From SMWD01 sp002729875 (GTDB lineage Bacteria > Pseudomonadota > Gammaproteobacteria > Steroidobacterales > GCA-2729495), in contig DASCMH010000062.1 in NCBI GenBank assembly GCA_036010905.1, positions 1 to 33,788 of the forward strand: a stretch of 33,788 nt of DNA, read 5' to 3'. A program made the position numbers and the translations under genes. Positions 1-7,558 of this stretch are shown here, piece by piece. The notes beneath the pieces were generated by a model that did not search any database, was not told the origin of the DNA, and saw nothing but the letters and a program-made list of their open reading frames with translations. The first letter of the stretch is position 1, and every line of letters begins with the position of its first letter.

Positions 1-37
1 ATATATTAATCTTTATTAATCCTATATATAGATTTAG

Positions 38-628
38 TCAGAAGCCACTGGCGCCAGTTTCCGTATACCGGGCCCGCACCAGCTGACCCATGTACTCCGC
101 CCGGCGGCGCCATAAATCCGGCTCATCTGCGGACTGATAACCCGCCCCGGCAACCTGGTCAAAACCGGTCGCACGCGGTAACAACCGGTCGGCTCTGCGC
201 AATCCCACTCTGTTCAACTGATAATCAACCGCCGCAATGCGATCCTCTAGCTCAGCAATTACGCCGGCAGTATCAGCACGCACGACCGGTCCGCGTTGCG
301 GTAAACCGCTGAGCACCTGCTGCATGTGTTGAGAGCGTTGCTGCCACTCACGCAGCTGAGCATCAGCCAGGTCGGTTGCCGGCGGCATCACCGGCGCCGA
401 AACCACGATCGGCGCGACCGCCGGGGCAACGGTCAAGTCCGGTTCCTGCTGATGCTGAACCGTGAAGAGGATTGCCATACCGACCGCCGCCACCGCAAGC
501 CCGGCCGCGAGACGCGCCCTGTACAGTGAGGCCTGACGTGCCTGGCACGCTGTTATGCGCTGCCAGCCATCGGCAACTGGCTGCAGATCCGGCATCGACC
601 GTAATAGTTCAGCTACATCGTTATTCAT
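38..628 (-). CDS. Putative membrane anti-sigma factor (partner of the ECF sigma factor)
   Basis: A 196-residue protein with a cytoplasmic N-terminal part of about 38 residues, one hydrophobic segment at roughly residues 40-57 (AGLAVAAVGMAILFTV), and a Pro/Ala-rich then charged C-terminal part that would be periplasmic. This is the usual topology of a single-pass anti-sigma factor. Its ATG overlaps the TGA of the upstream sigma gene in an ATGA junction, so the two are co-transcribed and probably translationally coupled. I see no zinc-binding HxxxCxxC motif, so it is not a classical ZAS-type anti-sigma factor. The role rests on topology and gene position rather than on a recognised domain; inhibition of the sigma factor is inference. 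Confidence 0.6.
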   Translation of the reverse strand: MNNDVAELLRSMPDLQPVADGWQRITACQARQASLYRARLAAGLAVAAVGMAILFTVQHQQEPDLTVAPAVAPIVVSAPVMPPATDLADAQLREWQQRSQHMQQVLSGLPQRGPVVRADTAGVIAELEDRIAAVDYQLNRVGLRRADRLLPRATGFDQVAGAGYQSADEPDLWRRRAEYMGQLVRARYTETGASGF

Positions 629-1218
629 GTGCCGGCTCGGTTACCGAGTGAAGCTTCTCCACTGCCGGCCTCGATAGCCTGACGCAGACGCTGATGTGCC
701 CGCGCCAGCTGAGACTTGGAAAAACTGACGCTCTTGCCCATTAACCGGGCGATCTCAAGATGCGTATAGCCCTCAATGTCGTGCAGGATCACGACGACAC
801 GACTGACATCTGACAATCGCGCCAGCGCACGCTCCAGGTCGATATGCACTTGCAGCATCGAGGCTTCAGACTCGACCCGGGGCTGGGTAGCCGGATGATG
901 CTCACCCAGATCACGAAACAGCGTGGCACGATTCTGCCAGGCTGAGCGCATATGCATAAGACACTTGCTGACAGCCACCTTGCGAATCCAGGTCGCCAGG
1001 GCCGCATCACCGCGAAACTGACTGATACTGCGGATCACTTCGATAAATGTCTCCTGCAGCAGGTCTTCCGCGGTCGTTGTCGATCCCGTCATCCGTGCCA
1101 GTAGCGAATAAACCGGGGCGCGAAAAGTACTATAAATAACTTCATGCGCCCGCATATCGCCGCATCGCGCCCGGTCGACGATAGCCGAATCAAGATCTTT
1201 ATTTGCAAAACCCGCCAT
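625..1218 (-). CDS. ECF-type RNA polymerase sigma-70 family factor
   Basis: A 197-residue protein with the two-domain plan of extracytoplasmic-function sigma factors. Region 2 lies at about residues 20-95, including the core-binding helix around EDLLQETFIEVIRSI and the DNA-melting part around FRGDAALATWIRKVA. Region 4 lies at about residues 125-185, with a helix-turn-helix containing GYTHLEIARLMGKS and QLARAHQRLR. There is no region 1.1 or 3. The start at 1218 keeps the full region 2 and the typical DRARCGD-like opening. It probably directs core polymerase to a small regulon in answer to an envelope or stress signal released through the downstream membrane protein. A candidate autoregulatory promoter lies immediately upstream. 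The inducing signal cannot be told from the sequence. Confidence 0.93.
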   Translation of the reverse strand: MAGFANKDLDSAIVDRARCGDMRAHEVIYSTFRAPVYSLLARMTGSTTTAEDLLQETFIEVIRSISQFRGDAALATWIRKVAVSKCLMHMRSAWQNRATLFRDLGEHHPATQPRVESEASMLQVHIDLERALARLSDVSRVVVILHDIEGYTHLEIARLMGKSVSFSKSQLARAHQRLRQAIEAGSGEASLGNRAGT

Positions 1219-1227
1219 ATGAATTGG

Positions 1228-1256
1228 TTAGATGCCCACCTTAAGCATTTGGTTGC
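1228..1256 (-). promoter_or_regulatory. Candidate ECF promoter for the sigma/anti-sigma operon
   Basis: Read on the minus strand there is a GCAACC element (1256-1251), a 16-base spacer and a CATCTAA element (1234-1228). This resembles the AAC-type -35 and TCTAA-type -10 elements of ECF promoters. Transcription would begin within a few bases of the sigma ATG at 1218, so the mRNA would be nearly leaderless. This is motif reading only; one site cannot establish a promoter. Confidence 0.35.
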
Positions 1257-1306
1257 AATCCTACCGCAATAAAACCCAAGCCACATTTACCGGCGGGTGA
1301 AGCCAA

Positions 1307-1334
1307 TTGCATAACCTGGTTCGGATGGTAGAGT
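1307..1334 (+). promoter_or_regulatory. Candidate sigma-70 promoter for the tRNA-Leu locus
   Basis: TTGCAT (1307-1312), a 16-base spacer and TAGAGT (1329-1334) lie 22 bases before the first base of the broken tRNA-Leu. The spacing to the tRNA fits a tRNA promoter. If real, it would transcribe the broken tRNA and possibly the intact tRNA 190 bases downstream. The match to consensus is moderate. Confidence 0.3.
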
Positions 1335-1356
1335 ATGCGGTCTTCGACAACCGGTG

Positions 1357-1395
1357 ATCCGGGTGGCGGAATTGGTAGACGCGGTGGATTCAGAA
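1357..1395 (+). pseudogene. 5' half of a tRNA-Leu(CAG), truncated after the anticodon loop
   Basis: Positions 1357-1395 match a bacterial tRNA-Leu from the acceptor 5' strand (ATCCGGG), U8-G9, D stem GCG/CGC with the loop GAATTGGTAGA, and anticodon 5' stem GTGGA, to a complete seven-base anticodon loop TTCAGAA (anticodon CAG). The next bases do not contain the expected TCCAC strand, a variable arm, a T arm (GGTTCGA) or a CCCGGAT-CCA end. The homology therefore stops right after the anticodon loop. A recombination scar or deletion is the simplest reading. No intact tRNA-Leu(CAG) is in this window. Confidence 0.7.
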
Positions 1396-1547
1396 TAGAG
1401 CACATCCAGACGTTTATTTTGAATCGACTCTTGCCTATAGACAAGGCGTTAGAACAAGCCGGTACTGCAAGAACGAAAGTATACTGTGAAGTAATTTAAT
1501 TAATGAGTAATTACCTCACCTACAATCAAATATAGATACGCACATGT

Positions 1548-1634
1548 GGCCGAGTGATGGAATTGGTAGACATGAGGGATTCAAAATCCCTTGCCTTCAC
1601 GGGCGTGCCGGTTCGAGTCCGGCCTCGGCTACCA
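1548..1634 (+). tRNA. tRNA-Leu (anticodon CAA)
   Basis: An 87-base class II tRNA. Acceptor GGCCGAG (1548-1554) pairs with CTCGGCT (1624-1630), with a G-U first pair. The D stem is ATG/CAT around GAATTGGTAGA. The anticodon stem AGGGA/TCCCT encloses TTCAAAA, giving anticodon CAA, which reads UUG. A long variable arm follows, then the T arm GCCGG-TTCGAGT-CCGGC, discriminator A and an encoded CCA. All class II tRNA-Leu features are present. The 3' end overlaps by six bases the stop end of the decayed MerC-domain reading frame on the other strand. Confidence 0.95.
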
Positions 1635-1989
1635 GCACATTAATACCTGGTATTTTCGACATAGCAGAAAATTTCCAATATGTCCTGCAGCAAGAAGAGT
1701 GCCTCCCACCAAGGATAGACTGATATCCACCCAGCCAGGCGCATGACCATGTGCCCAGAAAGCAGCGCCAATAAGAACGCTCAGACCGGTTCCGACAAGC
1801 ATCAGCACCGATGCATCACGATGCCTGACACAACCCATTCCTGCGGCAATAACACTGGTCGGCAAGATCACCCACAACAGAATGGTATGAAAAGTCTCAT
1901 CCATCACCACGGTAGCGCCAGGCAAAGGGAACACTATCATCAGAAAAGGCAGATACCGCTACCGCAATGCCATCAAGCAGTTTTTACAT
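1629..1989 (-). pseudogene. Decayed MerC-domain membrane protein gene
   Basis: An open frame of 103 residues (1940 down to 1629) matches the body of MerC-domain proteins: a helix around LLWVILPTSVIAAGMGC, a basic RHRD turn, a helix around VLMLVGTGLSVLIGAAF, and the closing LSLVGGTLLAAGHIGN and LCRK. The family's N-terminus is visible upstream in another frame, beginning at 1989, and reads M-stop-KLLDGIAVAVSAF. Codon 2 is TAA where lysine would be expected, and a frame change falls near 1945, where MerC proteins carry their metal-binding Cys-x-x-His-Cys motif. The motif is absent. I read this as a pseudogene of a small metal transporter that belonged with the adjacent zinc-type TonB receptor. 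A sequencing error could explain one lesion but hardly both. Confidence 0.72.
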
Positions 1990-2010
1990 AGTGTGAGGCT
2001 CTCAATAAAA

Positions 2011-2040
2011 CAAAAACCCCCTCCCTCAAACCCTGGGAGG
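2011..2040 (-). terminator. Rho-independent terminator of the ZnuD-like receptor gene
   Basis: On the minus strand, just past the receptor stop, CCTCCC (2040-2035) pairs with GGGAGG around a nine-base loop. GGG and a T-rich run (TTTTTGTTTT) follow. Its place and orientation fit the end of the receptor transcript. Confidence 0.7.
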
Positions 2041-2063
2041 AAAATATTTCAGAACATTACGAC

Positions 2064-4091
2064 TCAGAATGCCAGACGAGTACCAATGTGCAGTGAACGC
2101 CCGGGCAGTGGCGCATAGGCGCCAATAACTGAAGTGCTTTTGCGAGCCTCTTCATCGGTAAGGTTTGTACCACGCAAATACAAATCCCACTCGGTAGATC
2201 CGGTCTTTAACTTATAGAGGAAGTTGACATTCACCATGGTATACGCATCGGTATTAAATGAACTGATATCGTCCTGTTTGGCGTAATAAATAACATCAAG
2301 ACCAGTCGTCCAGTTTTGGGTACCAAAGTCCAGATTTGCACCTGCCCGCCAGGGAGGAATACGCGGCAACTTGTCGCCATTATCCAGCTCCGCCTTAACA
2401 ACATCACCGAATACACGCAGGTTGTTATCCAAAGCAGTCCGCGACCATAGCGGAAAGGTAATACCAGCTTCGCCACCAACTAAGTTTGCATCATCCTGGG
2501 TGTAGACCGCTTCCGGAAACCCGTCTTCCTCCTGTCCCGTCAGGTCCTGATAGATGTAGTTTTTGAAGTCGTAGTAATAAACCGATGCATCCCATGTCAC
2601 CACACCTGCAGTGCGGCGCCAGCCGAGCTCAATATTTGCCGAATCCTCTGTGGTAGCTGAACCACCATCGACAAGCAAGCCGATTTCATATTGCCGGGTA
2701 GCAATATGTGCACCGTCGGAATAAAGCTCTTCGGTATTTGGGTTGCGCTGGGTAAGGGCTAGATTCACGATGATTTCACTATCAAATGCGATATCAACAA
2801 TCGTACCGACTGAAAAGGACCATGCGGTATCGCTGTACTTCGGTAAATCTGCATTCTTGTGCTCCAAATCTTCTGCGCGAATCCCAAGCAGGATTTGCCC
2901 CCAGTCAAAATCCGCTTCCTCGAGAAGAAACAAGCCAATGGCTTCGGATTCAGTTGGCGTAATAAAGGCTTCTTCACCAACAGCAGCAAAGTCGCGATGG
3001 TCCAGCTGAATTCCGAACACACCTGCCAAAAGCCCCAAGGGGCGATGCTTGGATTCAAGACGAAGCTGCCACTGATCGTTATCAAATGTGGTGGCTACTT
3101 CACCACTGGGTTCTACTTCCTTGTGTTCGTAGTTGTTAGCACCAAGCACGAAACGCGCAGATTCCAGCGCACTGCCGTCGAACGCATACTCCCCCCGTAC
3201 ATCTATTCGTGTCTGCTCCATATCAAGAAACGGGCCTTCATAGATCTCGGGTTCTTCTTCACCTTCACCCTCCTCTTCTTCGGCAGGTCCTGGCAACCCA
3301 TAGATAGACTGATATGTGCTGATTGATGCGCCCAGATAGCCCCGCTCGCTTACCCAAGAGACGCCAGCAGCAACACCGTCGGTGTCACTGTAACTATTTG
3401 GCAGCTCGCCGGGCCGTTCTTCCGGTGGGCGCTCGCCGGGGTCGGCAGTAGCGTAACCAGAAATCTCGATGTTTTCGGTGTCGCGGGTGAATCCATCGAC
3501 ATGCCATGCAAAGGCACCGAATCCGCCGTCGAGTCGTCCTACCACAGCACGCCCTTCTGCAGCAGTATCACCACGAATCTCCACGGCTCCGGAAACCACC
3601 TGTTCAGCAGGCGCTTTGGGTATCCGGCTGTCAACGACATTGACAATACCGCCAGCTGCGGTACTGCCATACAGAAGCGTTGCCGGTCCACGAATAACCT
3701 CGATTTGATCGGCAAGTATTGGTTCAACGGTAACCGCGTGATCCGGACTCACATCGGATACGTCGAGTGATGCAGCTGAGTCTGTCAGCATCGTCACACG
3801 AGAGCCACTGAGACCACGAATAATCGGTCGGCTGGCAGCCGGGCCAAAATAGGTGCTGCTTACACCCAGCTCGTTAGACAGGGTTTCACCCAGTGTCGGA
3901 GCTGTTTTGAGCAACAACTCGTCACCGCTCATTACCTGAGTCGGCTGGAGAATGTCTGATATCGGCACCGCGGTAACGGTTATTTCTTCACGCTTTTTGT
4001 CTTCACTATTCGCAAGTTCTTGGGCGAAAGCATTGGATATAGGGGCAACAGCTACAAAGGCTGCCACCGCACTGGAAATGTATGGTTTCAT
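2064..4091 (-). CDS. ZnuD-like TonB-dependent outer-membrane receptor
   Basis: A 675-residue receptor with a signal peptide ending at about residue 24 (NAFA/QE), a TonB-box-like EEITVTAVP, and a plug domain at about residues 50-165. The plug carries hallmarks of the ZnuD zinc receptor family: TLGETLSNELGVSSTYFG, SRPIIRGLSGSRV, DVSDVSPDHAV and IEVIRGPATLLYGSTAAGG. A beta-barrel follows with family motifs NYEHKE, TTFDNDQW and FAAVGEEAF, ending in LAF with the usual C-terminal aromatic. It would import a metal, most likely zinc, across the outer membrane using TonB energy. The loop at residues 270-283 is almost entirely Glu/Gly, where many family members carry His-rich metal-binding stretches. 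A small Cys/His membrane protein gene lies upstream and a broken MerC-domain gene downstream. Zur control is plausible, but I found no clear Zur box. Confidence 0.9.
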   Translation of the reverse strand: MKPYISSAVAAFVAVAPISNAFAQELANSEDKKREEITVTAVPISDILQPTQVMSGDELLLKTAPTLGETLSNELGVSSTYFGPAASRPIIRGLSGSRVTMLTDSAASLDVSDVSPDHAVTVEPILADQIEVIRGPATLLYGSTAAGGIVNVVDSRIPKAPAEQVVSGAVEIRGDTAAEGRAVVGRLDGGFGAFAWHVDGFTRDTENIEISGYATADPGERPPEERPGELPNSYSDTDGVAAGVSWVSERGYLGASISTYQSIYGLPGPAEEEEGEGEEEPEIYEGPFLDMEQTRIDVRGEYAFDGSALESARFVLGANNYEHKEVEPSGEVATTFDNDQWQLRLESKHRPLGLLAGVFGIQLDHRDFAAVGEEAFITPTESEAIGLFLLEEADFDWGQILLGIRAEDLEHKNADLPKYSDTAWSFSVGTIVDIAFDSEIIVNLALTQRNPNTEELYSDGAHIATRQYEIGLLVDGGSATTEDSANIELGWRRTAGVVTWDASVYYYDFKNYIYQDLTGQEEDGFPEAVYTQDDANLVGGEAGITFPLWSRTALDNNLRVFGDVVKAELDNGDKLPRIPPWRAGANLDFGTQNWTTGLDVIYYAKQDDISSFNTDAYTMVNVNFLYKLKTGSTEWDLYLRGTNLTDEEARKSTSVIGAYAPLPGRSLHIGTRLAF

Positions 4092-4172
4092 TGGTTAGTT
4101 CTCTGTTCATCACAATAACAACGTGATCGCCAGACGCAATAGCACCAGCGTCCGATAAAAAGTTAAGATGAA

Positions 4173-4463
4173 TCAGAGAAGGGGTGGTCCGCGATTATGG
4201 GTCGCAGCGGGGGCATTGGATAGATACACCTGTTTTAATTCAACAGGCAGTGGCCGTGCAGTTATGGAAACTGCAGATGAAACATCTGCAGCAACTATGA
4301 AGTCATCTGAACGATCCTGAGCAATACAGACCTCACAGTGCTCACTGACCGAGTGATTAACCAGCAGATCATGCGTGATCAAAGCTAACTGGGAAAGTGA
4401 CGCAATCAATATCCCGAGCGCGAACACCTTTTGATTCCAGAGTTTTTCTGTCAGCTTTAACAC
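4173..4463 (-). CDS. Small membrane protein, DUF2946-like, linked to the metal receptor
   Basis: A 96-residue protein starting at GTG. One hydrophobic segment lies at about residues 13-29 (VFALGILIASLSQLALI). It is followed by a short region rich in possible metal ligands: HD, NH, EHCEVC. The C-terminus ends RGPP. Small proteins with a helix, an H-x-C-x-x-C cluster and a C-terminal RxPP are common beside metal-related TonB receptors and resemble DUF2946, whose function is unknown. It lies 81 bases upstream of the receptor on the same strand and is probably co-transcribed with it. No strong ribosome binding site precedes the GTG. The gene contains a 9-bp inverted repeat (4271-4279 and 4283-4291). 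Metal sensing or handling is inference. Confidence 0.6.
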   Translation of the reverse strand: MLKLTEKLWNQKVFALGILIASLSQLALITHDLLVNHSVSEHCEVCIAQDRSDDFIVAADVSSAVSITARPLPVELKQVYLSNAPAATHNRGPPLL

Positions 4464-4888
4464 AGATGGAATACTAAATAATAAACCTTAATATATCCAC
4501 ACTGTAACGTGAAAAAAAGCGCCTATTTCCAATGCAAACACAAAGAAACGCGACCCGATGTCGCGTTGTTTCATGCATACGCTTAACGCATGAACGATAG
4601 AACATTTATGTTTTCTTTAGCGTTGTACCAGGCTCGACAAGTCGACCGGGAAATGGCAGACGCTATTGTTGAGTCGGCCAGATCGGGTTGTATCTCGCTA
4701 GGGCAAGCAACCGAGGTGCTACGGGTGTTATATTTTCTTACGCCGCATCCAGCCTAGCAAACCAGATAATTGTTGACGTTGTCTCGGTTCGACTAAACGG
4801 CAGCTTGCGAGCAATCACTGGTCGCGGCACATCAAATACAGATATTTTACCTTAAATATCAATTGCAACTAATTGTTATAAATATATA
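4464..4888. other. Intergenic stretch between bipA and the metal cluster
   Basis: This 425-base gap holds no convincing gene. It contains a perfect 8-bp hairpin at 4547-4567 (AACGCGAC/GTCGCGTT, loop of five). On the minus strand the hairpin is followed by TCTTTGTGTTT and could end the bipA transcript, although it lies over 300 bases past the stop. A second 7-bp inverted repeat TTCATGC/GCATGAA occupies 4570-4594. A 49-codon frame at 4608-4757 (+) has no ribosome binding site and no recognised family. The end nearest bipA is AT-rich. Confidence 0.4.
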
Positions 4889-6715
4889 TTATTCTTCCAA
4901 CTTGCGACTATCTCGTTTGCGATCAGATTCCGCCAGAGTTTTCTTGCGCAGGCGAATGGCCGCCGGGGTCACTTCAACCAGTTCATCGTCATCGATGAAT
5001 TCCAGCGCCTCTTCCAGCGAAAAACGAACCGGCGGCGTCAGAACCAGGCTTTCATCCGCCAGGTGCGTGCGGATGTTATTCAACTGCTTGGCCTTGGTCG
5101 GGTTGACCACAAGATCATTACCACGACTGTGGATACCCACCAGCATACCCTCGTAAACCTGATCACCGTGACCGAGAAACAGGCGGCCACGATTCTGCAA
5201 ATTGAATAGTGAGTAAGCCAGCGCCTTGCCCGGTGACTTGGATACCAGTACCCCGTTATTGCGCTGGCCGATGGCAACCGGAACCCGTTGGTCGTAACCG
5301 TCAAACACATGATAAATGAGCCCGGTGCCCGCCGTCGCCGTCAGATACTCGGTCCTGAAGCCGATCAGGCCCCGCGATGGAATCCGGTACTCGAGGCGAA
5401 TACGCCCCCTGCCATCCGGCAGCATATCCAGCATTTCGCCCCTGCGCTCGGCCAACCGACTCATGACCGCACCCTGGTAAGCTTCCTCAAAATCTACCGA
5501 CAGTATCTCCCATGGTTCGCAGAGCTTGCCGTCGATCTCCTTGTTGATAACCTCAGGCCGCGATACAGCGAGTTCGTAACCTTCCCGCCGCATGGTTTCG
5601 ATCAGGATCGACAAGTGCAATTCACCCCGCCCCGAGACACGGAATTTATCCGGATCGCTGGTTGGCTCGACACGTAGCGCAACGTTGTGCTTGAGTTCCC
5701 TGTCGAGGCGCTCGCTGATCTGGCGACTGGTCAGGTATTTGCCCTCGCGCCCGGAGAACGGAGATTTGTTGACCTGGAAGGTCATTGTGATGGTCGGTTC
5801 ATCAACCGTCAGAGGCGGCAATGAATCCGGGTGTTCACGGTCACAGACCGTATCGGAAATCTTCAGATCGTCTATACCGCTGAAAACCACGATATCCCCG
5901 GCTCCGGCAACCTTGACGGGCCGTCGTTCAAGACCGTGAAAGCCATACAGGTCCATGACCCGGCCATTTTTCAGTGTGCCGTCCGCACGAACAAGGGTCA
6001 CGGGGGTATTCGCCGCTACCTGGCCACGGCTGATGCGCCCGATGCCGAGTACGCCAACATACGAATCGTAGTCGAGACTGGATACCTGCAATTGCAGCGG
6101 ACCTTCGACATTAACCGACGGAGCGCTGACATGCTGGATGATCGCATTAAACAGCGGCGTCATATCACCGCTGCAGACCTTTGCATCGACAGCGGCATAT
6201 CCCGACAACGCGGAAGCATAAATAACGGGAAAATCGAGCTGTTCATCTGATGCGCCAAGCCGGTCAAACAATTCAAAGGTCTGATCGAGAACCCAGTGCG
6301 GCCGGGCCCCGTCACGATCGATCTTGTTAATCACCACAATAGGCGTAAAACCGTGGGCAAAAGCCTTTTGGGTCACGAACCGGGTTTGCGGCATCGGGCC
6401 CTCGACCGCATCGACGAGTAACAGGACGCAGTCAACCATCGACAGCACCCGCTCGACCTCACCACCGAAGTCGGCATGCCCCGGCGTATCGACGATATTG
6501 ATCCGCCAATCCTGCCATTCGATCGCAGTATTTTTCGCCAGGATCGTAATCCCGCGCTCGCGTTCGAGTTCATTTGAGTCCATCGCACGTTCCGGCAACT
6601 CAAAACGTTCATCCAGGGTGCCGGACTGTTGCAGCAACTGGTCGACAAGCGTCGTTTTACCATGGTCAACATGGGCGATAATTGCAATATTGCGCAGATG
6701 CTGGACGGTAAACAT
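4889..6715 (-). CDS. bipA: Ribosome-associated translational GTPase BipA/TypA
   Basis: This encodes about 608 residues, the normal length for BipA. The G domain carries the P-loop AHVDHGKTT, the switch-I threonine in RGITI, DTPGHADF and NKID. It is followed by the EF-G-like domain II (SPFSGREGKYLTSRQI), domain V, and the BipA-specific C-terminal region (NPTKAKQLNNIRTH through VTPAAIRLRKK). BipA binds 70S ribosomes and aids 50S assembly and stress or low-temperature growth. I chose the ATG at 6715 (MFTVQHLRNIAII); the frame could open four codons earlier at a TTG, but the family normally begins only a few residues before LRNIAII. It is divergent from the NUDIX gene across about 160 bases. Confidence 0.97.
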   Translation of the reverse strand: MFTVQHLRNIAIIAHVDHGKTTLVDQLLQQSGTLDERFELPERAMDSNELERERGITILAKNTAIEWQDWRINIVDTPGHADFGGEVERVLSMVDCVLLLVDAVEGPMPQTRFVTQKAFAHGFTPIVVINKIDRDGARPHWVLDQTFELFDRLGASDEQLDFPVIYASALSGYAAVDAKVCSGDMTPLFNAIIQHVSAPSVNVEGPLQLQVSSLDYDSYVGVLGIGRISRGQVAANTPVTLVRADGTLKNGRVMDLYGFHGLERRPVKVAGAGDIVVFSGIDDLKISDTVCDREHPDSLPPLTVDEPTITMTFQVNKSPFSGREGKYLTSRQISERLDRELKHNVALRVEPTSDPDKFRVSGRGELHLSILIETMRREGYELAVSRPEVINKEIDGKLCEPWEILSVDFEEAYQGAVMSRLAERRGEMLDMLPDGRGRIRLEYRIPSRGLIGFRTEYLTATAGTGLIYHVFDGYDQRVPVAIGQRNNGVLVSKSPGKALAYSLFNLQNRGRLFLGHGDQVYEGMLVGIHSRGNDLVVNPTKAKQLNNIRTHLADESLVLTPPVRFSLEEALEFIDDDELVEVTPAAIRLRKKTLAESDRKRDSRKLEE

Positions 6716-6873
6716 AAATCTGGACAAAAACGGATGAACAAGAAAGGGCGCGCACTATAACAAGCGGACTGGTGCCGGTGTTAAGTATTTGACTCTTTGG
6801 CTGCATACTATTGGTATGATGATTTGCCAATCTGTTCAGAGCAAACGGTTAAAAACTTAATTCCGACACCAGC

Positions 6874-7428
6874 ATGCAAGCACCAATGAAATTCTGTAGC
6901 AATTGCGGTAAGCCCGTCAACATCGCCATACCCGCTGGTGATAACCGGGAACGTTATGTCTGCAGTGACTGCGGGACGATCCATTACCAGAACCCACGGA
7001 TAGTCGCCGGTTGTGTAGCGGAATTCCAGGGCAAGATCCTGCTCTGCCAGCGGGCCATCGAACCACGCCCGGGTTACTGGACAGTACCCGCCGGCTTCAT
7101 GGAACTGGGCGAAACCGTAGCGGACGCTGCGGCCCGTGAAACCCTGGAAGAAGCTGAAGCACAGGTCGAGATTGGCGCACTGATTGCTGTCGTAGACGTC
7201 CTGCAGGCACAGCAGGTGCATGTCTTTTTTGCCGGAATCCTGGCCGCAGCCAGCTTTGCTGCCGGCGATGAGACCCTGGACACAGCCCTGTTTTTACCTG
7301 CTGACATCCCGTGGGATAACATCGCATTTCCAAGTGTGCGCATTGCGCTCGAGCAGTTTTTGCGTAACAGCGAGAATGGCCGTGACGATTTTTGCCTGCG
7401 CACAGCTCCCGGCCAGTCGCTGGATTGA
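6874..7428 (+). CDS. Zinc-ribbon NUDIX hydrolase
   Basis: A 184-residue protein. A zinc ribbon at residues 8-33 (CSNC and CSDC) precedes a NUDIX fold with the motif GFMELGE...RETLEEAEA at residues 74-96. The catalytic glutamates of RExxEE are present; the motif's conserved Gly near the end is Glu95, a change that can occur in this subfamily. Such enzymes hydrolyse nucleoside diphosphates linked to another group, such as ADP-ribose or NADH-like molecules; the substrate here is unknown. The second ATG at 6886 (MKFCSNCGK) is an alternative start, and neither has a strong ribosome binding site. It is followed 130 bases later by fdxA on the same strand. Confidence 0.9.
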   Translation: MQAPMKFCSNCGKPVNIAIPAGDNRERYVCSDCGTIHYQNPRIVAGCVAEFQGKILLCQRAIEPRPGYWTVPAGFMELGETVADAAARETLEEAEAQVEIGALIAVVDVLQAQQVHVFFAGILAAASFAAGDETLDTALFLPADIPWDNIAFPSVRIALEQFLRNSENGRDDFCLRTAPGQSLD

Positions 7429-7456
7429 TCTGCCAAACCTTGGGTATTGTCTGCGC

Positions 7457-7470
7457 CATATACGTATATG
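7457..7470. repeat. Perfect 14-bp palindrome upstream of fdxA
   Basis: CATATACGTATATG is fully self-complementary and lies in the NUDIX-fdxA intergenic gap, about 90 bases before the fdxA ATG. It could be an operator or chance in an AT-rich patch. I recognise no known regulator for it. Confidence 0.35.
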
Positions 7471-7558
7471 CCGGAAAAAATATTTCCTTTCCAGCCTGAA
7501 ATCACTAAAGTACCGCTTTCTATGACAATGGGCTCATGCCAGCCAGCCGGAGAATCCA

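Noticed and set aside
1390..1547. A self-splicing intron interrupting tRNA-Leu
   Set aside because: The 3' half of the same tRNA is missing downstream, the intact tRNA that follows has different stems, and I see no intron core elements.
4464..4530. Zur box upstream of the metal-uptake genes
   Set aside because: The region is AT-rich, but I could not find the dyad expected for Zur, so no site is annotated despite the fitting context.
4608..4757. A 49-codon plus-strand frame in the gap next to bipA
   Set aside because: It has no ribosome binding site, no known family and no operon context. Chance cannot be excluded.
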